In this document: positions 7,050 to 10,461 of the stretch, in pieces
How the letters are laid out: every line of letters begins with the position of its first letter
Position numbering within the stretch: position 1 is the stretch's first letter
NCBI GenBank assembly: GCA_002398515.1
Contig: DGZL01000129.1
Span: 22,839-33,299 of the forward strand
Direction of reading: 5' to 3'
Source: Firmicutes bacterium UBA4981
GTDB taxonomy: Bacteria; Bacillota; SHA-98; UBA4971
DNA: 10,461 nucleotides
Made by a program: the position numbers and the translations under genes
The notes under the pieces: model-generated
Database searches by the model: none
The model's input: the letters and a program-made list of their open reading frames with translations, nothing else
Told to the model about the DNA's origin: nothing

Positions 7050-7162
7050 GGAAACCACACGTTTCGAGCAAAGCACAGATCATGAGCGAATTACAGAATG
7101 TGAATGGATCACAATTCATGAGTGGAGCACAGATTATGCGCAAATCACAAGTCATGACACTT
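7037..7162 (+). repeat. Degenerate 18-bp tandem repeat across the TolC1/TolC2 junction
   Basis: Seven consecutive 18-base units start at 7037, 7055, 7073, 7091, 7109, 7127 and 7145. Taking GCACAGATCATGAGCGAA (7073-7090) as the reference, my hand counts of matches are 10, 11, 18, 10, 13, 15 and 10 of 18, so the last five are the clearest. The period is a multiple of three, so the units encode a hexapeptide repeat in TolC2: AQIMSE, LQNVNG, SQFMSG, AQIMRK, SQVMTL. Base 10 of most units opens an ATG or GTG (7046, 7082, 7100, 7118, 7136, 7154), all in frame. The first unit holds the TolC1 stop and the TolC2 start. Confidence 0.75.
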
Positions 7163-8593
7163 GTCAAAGCCTTGGTAATTTTAGGCGTGCTTATCCTAGC
7201 CTTCTCATGGCAACATGCGCTTGAAGCTTCCACCGGCACTAAGATTGCAGCACTGACCCTTGCCGATGCTATTAACCTCGCTGCCAGGCAAGACCCTGAG
7301 GTTGTCGCCGCTAAACAAGCATTGGAACTCACAAGTTCCAGGCTACGGGAAAGCCGGGGGAATACGAAGCCGAAGATCTCCCTCCAAGGGTCAGGCCATG
7401 GGACGTTGACTGCCCTGCCTACAGGGGCTTCTACGTCATCGGGCGGTTCATCCGTGACTGTCACCGTGAGTCAGTCTCTGCCGGGTGTCATGCCGGAACC
7501 GTTCAGCGTAGGGCTTTCACCTGTAGAGCTCAGTGAGATCAGCTTACAGGAAGTAGAACTTGACCTCGCCAAAACAGAGCAGAAAGTTGTGCTGGATACA
7601 ATCGCGGCATACCTTAACGTGCTCAGACTACAGCAGCTGAAAGACTTAAGTAATGGCGCTCACGAAAAAGCGGCCCGCCTTCTCGATGAGGTAGAGAGCA
7701 AGCTAGCCTTAGGTGTGGCTACTCGACTCGATCTTTTGAAAGCCCAAAATCAGCTGGATCAAGCGACATTCAGTCTCATGAGAACAGAAGATGACTTATG
7801 CAGCGCAATGCGTTCGTTAGCCATCACGTTGGGGCTGCCTCCTGAAACTCAATTCCAGCTCACAGATGCCTTTGACGTGTCAGAAGTATTTCAGATGAAA
7901 CACGATGAATACGAACTCGAAGAACTCATGGCAATAGCTCTGGAAAACCGCATTGAAATGAAACAAGCCAATTTATCTTATCTAAAAGTAGAAGCTTCAC
8001 TGGAAACTACAAAGCGATCTATGAAGCCTTCTGTAAGCCTTTTCGCAAACTACTCGCATCAGGATACGACTTCGTTTTCTGCTTCCGCCTCGCTCGACCT
8101 TGCGTCAGGTGATGCCGCTTGGAAAGCCTCATTAGATAATCAGACGTCAACTGAGCCGGCTCCTGATAAAGGATTTGCACGGAAATCCACATCTACAGTG
8201 GGCATTAACGTATCTTTTGCCCTTTGGGACGGAGGCATGGCAAACGAGAAGCTCAAACAGGCAGAGATGAGCCTCAAGATTCAAGAGGCTGCCAAGGAGC
8301 GTCAGAAACAGGCAATAACGGAAGACGTATATACAGCGTCAACTGCGCTGAAACAGGCTCGCGTAAGACTGCAGCTCGCTGAAAACGCCGTTCTTGAAGC
8401 CGAAGAATCCTTCCGCATAACAGAAGCCCGCTTTGCAAGAGGCGCAGGCGTGGCAACTGAAGTTATCGACGCTGCCCAGTCCCTGGCTTCTTCAGAGTCC
8501 GGGGTAGTTGAAACCTTATTCGATTACTATCTGGCCCAAGCGCGCCTCGGGAAAGCCATTGGTCTGCTTGGCACTGAGGGGTGGAAGAAATGA
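7046..8593 (+). CDS. TolC-family outer membrane efflux protein 2, with N-terminal hexapeptide repeat
   Basis: This 515-residue OEP-family protein should form the outer-membrane duct of the exporter. From the ATG at 7046, residues 4-39 are the hexapeptide repeats. A hydrophobic signal segment follows (about 37-55, KALVILGVLILAF) with cleavage likely near HALEAS (about 57-62). Repeat 1 spans about 70-265 and repeat 2 about 290-508. Both barrel-hairpin regions are present: a Gly/Ser/Thr-rich segment at about 109-160, and about 328-395 ending in the conserved INVSFALWDGG. Helical motifs such as GVATRLDLLKAQNQL and GVATEVIDAAQSL are typical. The start at 7046 has GGAGGTG ten bases upstream and overlaps the TolC1 stop. 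A start at 7136 (MRKSQVMTLVKAL) also has GTGGAG 8 bases upstream and would give a more ordinary signal peptide. The true N-terminus is therefore uncertain. The stop overlaps the start of the membrane fusion protein. Confidence 0.9.
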   Translation: MRKPHVSSKAQIMSELQNVNGSQFMSGAQIMRKSQVMTLVKALVILGVLILAFSWQHALEASTGTKIAALTLADAINLAARQDPEVVAAKQALELTSSRLRESRGNTKPKISLQGSGHGTLTALPTGASTSSGGSSVTVTVSQSLPGVMPEPFSVGLSPVELSEISLQEVELDLAKTEQKVVLDTIAAYLNVLRLQQLKDLSNGAHEKAARLLDEVESKLALGVATRLDLLKAQNQLDQATFSLMRTEDDLCSAMRSLAITLGLPPETQFQLTDAFDVSEVFQMKHDEYELEELMAIALENRIEMKQANLSYLKVEASLETTKRSMKPSVSLFANYSHQDTTSFSASASLDLASGDAAWKASLDNQTSTEPAPDKGFARKSTSTVGINVSFALWDGGMANEKLKQAEMSLKIQEAAKERQKQAITEDVYTASTALKQARVRLQLAENAVLEAEESFRITEARFARGAGVATEVIDAAQSLASSESGVVETLFDYYLAQARLGKAIGLLGTEGWKK

Positions 8594-10155
8594 AAGGCAA
8601 AAGCGCAGTAAATACCAAGAATAAGACAGGACGGTGGCGCACACTTCTTATCATCGTTGTCCTGTCCGCGGCAGCAGTGGCGGGATATGCGTGGTACAGG
8701 AATACTCAAGAACGCCGAAAAGACGTAGAATCCATGGACCTATATCAGTTGGTTCCGGTGCGAAACGGCGCCATCACGCTGAAGATTACATCTTCAGGCA
8801 CAGTAAAGCCGGGGACAGTATACCAGGTTATGCCTAAGCTCAGCTCAACAGTGACCCATGTCTTTGTGAAGACGGGAGACGTTGTAACAAAGGGACAGCT
8901 GCTGGTTGCTCTTGACAAACAAGACGCATTGGAACGCCTTCAAGAAGCCAGAGACAACCTTGCCATTGCCGAAGCCAAACTCCAAGAAGTAGAAAGCCAA
9001 GCCGGCCTCGCGCCAACCCAAGCCAGACTTCAGGTAGAGCAGGCAAAGGTCAGCCTTCTAAATGCAGAAGCCAAGTTGGCCCAGCTTAAGGAGGGCGCGA
9101 AGTCTCAAGACATAGACCAGGCTAAGACACAAGTCCGACAAGCGCAGCTCAGTTGTGAAAATGCAGAAAACGAATACTATCGGTATAAAACCCTATTTGA
9201 GCAAGGAGCGGTAACCCGTCAGCAACTGGAAAGCGCAGAAAGCAAATACCTGACCTCAGTTGAATCTCTTAAAGCTGCAGAGCAGAAGCTGGATCTTCTG
9301 CTGGCAGACCCTGACCCGGTGGAGTTGGCTGCGGCTGAAGCGTCAGTAGCTCAGGCCAGGACAAACCTGAAAGTAGCAGAGGCAAATGAGAAATCCACCA
9401 ATATCCAGCAGCAGCTCCTCACAGCACGGGCACAGGTGGCTCAAGCAAGAAACTCTGTCAGCTCAGCAGAACGCAACGTGAGTCTTGCCAACGTCGTATC
9501 GCCTATAGACGGGACGATAACCGAAGTCCCAGCTCAACCAGGACAGACGGCAGGACAGTCCAACTCCCTTGCGGTCGTCACAGATCTGAAACACCTGACC
9601 GTTTTGGCAAACGTTGATGAAACAGATGTCCATAGTGTCAGAGCAGGACAGGTGGCAGACGTTATGGTGGAATCGATTCCGGGAAAGGTATTCAGAGGTA
9701 TCGTTGAAAGTGTCGCTGAACAGGGCAAAGTAATCAGCGGTGTAGTGTACTTTGAAGTGACAGTCAAAGTCACCGATGACAGCGGGGCCTTAAAATCAGG
9801 CATGACCGCAGATGTGGATATCATCGTCGATGAACGATCTAATGTGCTCGTCATTCCCAACGCAGCGCTGGAAAGCTTCAGGGGATTCGTCATGGCTCGC
9901 GTCCTTGACGAAAACAAGGAGCCTTCCTTCAAACGGGTGGAACTCGGAATATCTGACGGGACGTTCACCGAAGTCATTTCCGGGCTCGAACCAGGTGAAA
10001 TGGTAGCAATCCCCAGTTCCGGCACAGGTGCCGCAAGCACTGTCCCTGTCCGCATCCGGGAAGGAGAGCGAAACCCGATGATGCAATTCATGCCTGGCGG
10101 AGTTGTACCGCGTGCGCTTGAGCCTGGAAGAAGTACGTTCTCCGGTGGAAGGTAA
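8590..10155 (+). CDS. HlyD/MacA-type membrane fusion (periplasmic adaptor) protein with long hairpin
   Basis: This 521-residue adaptor links the inner-membrane ABC transporter to the TolC duct. A basic N-terminus and one membrane helix (about 17-36) anchor it. The order is then lipoyl half 1 (about 77-110, VFVKTGDVVTKGQLLVALD), a helical hairpin (about 112-300, Ala/Gln/Glu-rich, containing LKEGAKSQDIDQA and EQGAVTRQQLESAESKY), lipoyl half 2 (about 300-333, VVSPIDGTITEVPAQPGQ), a beta-barrel (about 335-415) and a membrane-proximal domain (about 415-475). The C-terminal tail is rich in Met, Gly and Pro. At about 190 residues the hairpin is long; E. coli MacA is about 370 residues in total. I chose ATG 8590, which overlaps the TolC2 stop as ATGA, with GAGGGG 8 bases upstream; the GTG at 8581 lies inside that site. 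An exporter of drugs, peptides or lipids is possible, and the substrate cannot be told. Confidence 0.92.
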   Translation: MKGKSAVNTKNKTGRWRTLLIIVVLSAAAVAGYAWYRNTQERRKDVESMDLYQLVPVRNGAITLKITSSGTVKPGTVYQVMPKLSSTVTHVFVKTGDVVTKGQLLVALDKQDALERLQEARDNLAIAEAKLQEVESQAGLAPTQARLQVEQAKVSLLNAEAKLAQLKEGAKSQDIDQAKTQVRQAQLSCENAENEYYRYKTLFEQGAVTRQQLESAESKYLTSVESLKAAEQKLDLLLADPDPVELAAAEASVAQARTNLKVAEANEKSTNIQQQLLTARAQVAQARNSVSSAERNVSLANVVSPIDGTITEVPAQPGQTAGQSNSLAVVTDLKHLTVLANVDETDVHSVRAGQVADVMVESIPGKVFRGIVESVAEQGKVISGVVYFEVTVKVTDDSGALKSGMTADVDIIVDERSNVLVIPNAALESFRGFVMARVLDENKEPSFKRVELGISDGTFTEVISGLEPGEMVAIPSSGTGAASTVPVRIREGERNPMMQFMPGGVVPRALEPGRSTFSGGR

Positions 10156-10192
10156 ACTAAGCAGAATAGCGTCTCGGCGGGGTGACTTAAGC

Positions 10193-10461
10193 ATGATCAA
10201 AGTGGACGGCTTAACGAAGATCTACAGAATCGGCTCTATTGAAATTCCTGCCCTGCGAGGAGTGTCTCTCCATATCAATAAAGGTGAATTCGTTGCTGTC
10301 ATGGGACCATCAGGCTCAGGCAAGACTACCCTCATGAACGTGCTGGGTTGCCTTGATCAGCCGACTGAAGGCTCATACTCCCTGGACGGTATCGTAGTCA
10401 ACGAAATGGGCGATAGAGCCCTTGCCCGCATACGAAATCAACTGATTGGGTTTGTCTTTCA
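10193..10461 (+). CDS. MacB/LolD-type ABC transporter ATP-binding protein (5' part only)
   Basis: The first 89 codons of an ABC ATPase are present before the right edge. It starts IKVDGLTKIYRIGSIEIPALRGVSL, the usual A-loop region (Y11) of the MacB/LolD/YknY group. Walker A GPSGSGKTT follows, then LMNVLGCLDQPTEG, which is diagnostic of this group. The visible part stops at the Q-loop (IGFVFQ, last codon cut). It should power the export complex with the adaptor and TolC proteins. The start ATG has GGGGTGA 7 bases upstream and follows the adaptor stop by 37 bases. Whether the protein is a stand-alone ATPase with a separate FtsX-like permease, as in YknYZ, or a MacB fusion is not visible here. 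Confidence 0.93.
   Translation, partial: MIKVDGLTKIYRIGSIEIPALRGVSLHINKGEFVAVMGPSGSGKTTLMNVLGCLDQPTEGSYSLDGIVVNEMGDRALARIRNQLIGFVF

Noticed and set aside
7009..7224. Repetitive 71-codon open frame in another plus-strand frame across the 18-bp repeat
   Set aside because: The 18-base period keeps every frame open across the array. This one overlaps two real genes, lacks a ribosome binding site and matches no family.
9534..10091. 185-codon open frame on the minus strand
   Set aside because: It is antisense to the beta-barrel part of the membrane fusion protein. Its Ser/Thr-rich, low-complexity product is typical of a reversed frame.

Overview
The window looks like the chromosome of an anaerobic bacterium of moderate GC content, most likely a Firmicutes-type lineage with a diderm envelope (Negativicutes, Halanaerobiales or Limnochordia-like). 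This is an inference. It rests on strong GGAGG-type ribosome binding sites, a NifU/IscU-type scaffold protein of Gram-positive style, a small single-RRM protein, and a TolC/HlyD/MacB-type export operon that would need an outer membrane or an equivalent outer layer. No RNA gene, insertion sequence, prophage gene or CRISPR array was seen.

Left part (1-1459), all on the minus strand: a nearly complete Fe-S scaffold gene runs off the left edge. Upstream of it is a metallo-beta-lactamase-fold gene that keeps its HxHxDH motif but stops at about half the usual family length. Then come a roughly 300-base non-coding stretch with a terminator-like hairpin and an 88-residue RRM RNA-binding protein. A second non-coding stretch of about 290 bases separates these from the plus-strand genes and holds a 6+5+6 dyad.

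Middle part (1750-5696), plus strand: a two-gene SbcD/SbcC-like (Mre11/Rad50-like) operon with a 4-base ATGA overlap. The nuclease has Asp-x-Gln in place of the usual Asp-x-His in motif I. The ATPase has all its ABC motifs but no CxxC zinc hook. Instead a probable beta-rich insert interrupts the coiled coil.

Right part (5769-10461), plus strand: a tripartite export operon preceded by a clear sigma-A-type promoter and an inverted repeat. The order is a short TolC-like protein that appears to lack the barrel hairpins, a second full-length TolC-like protein, a HlyD/MacA-type membrane fusion protein with a long helical hairpin, and a MacB/LolD-type ATPase cut by the right edge. The first three genes are joined by ATGA overlaps, so they are probably translated in a coupled way. 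The most unusual feature of the window sits at the TolC1/TolC2 junction: a degenerate 18-bp tandem repeat of about seven units. It begins over the stop/start overlap and encodes a hexapeptide repeat ahead of the TolC2 signal peptide, supplying several in-frame candidate start codons.
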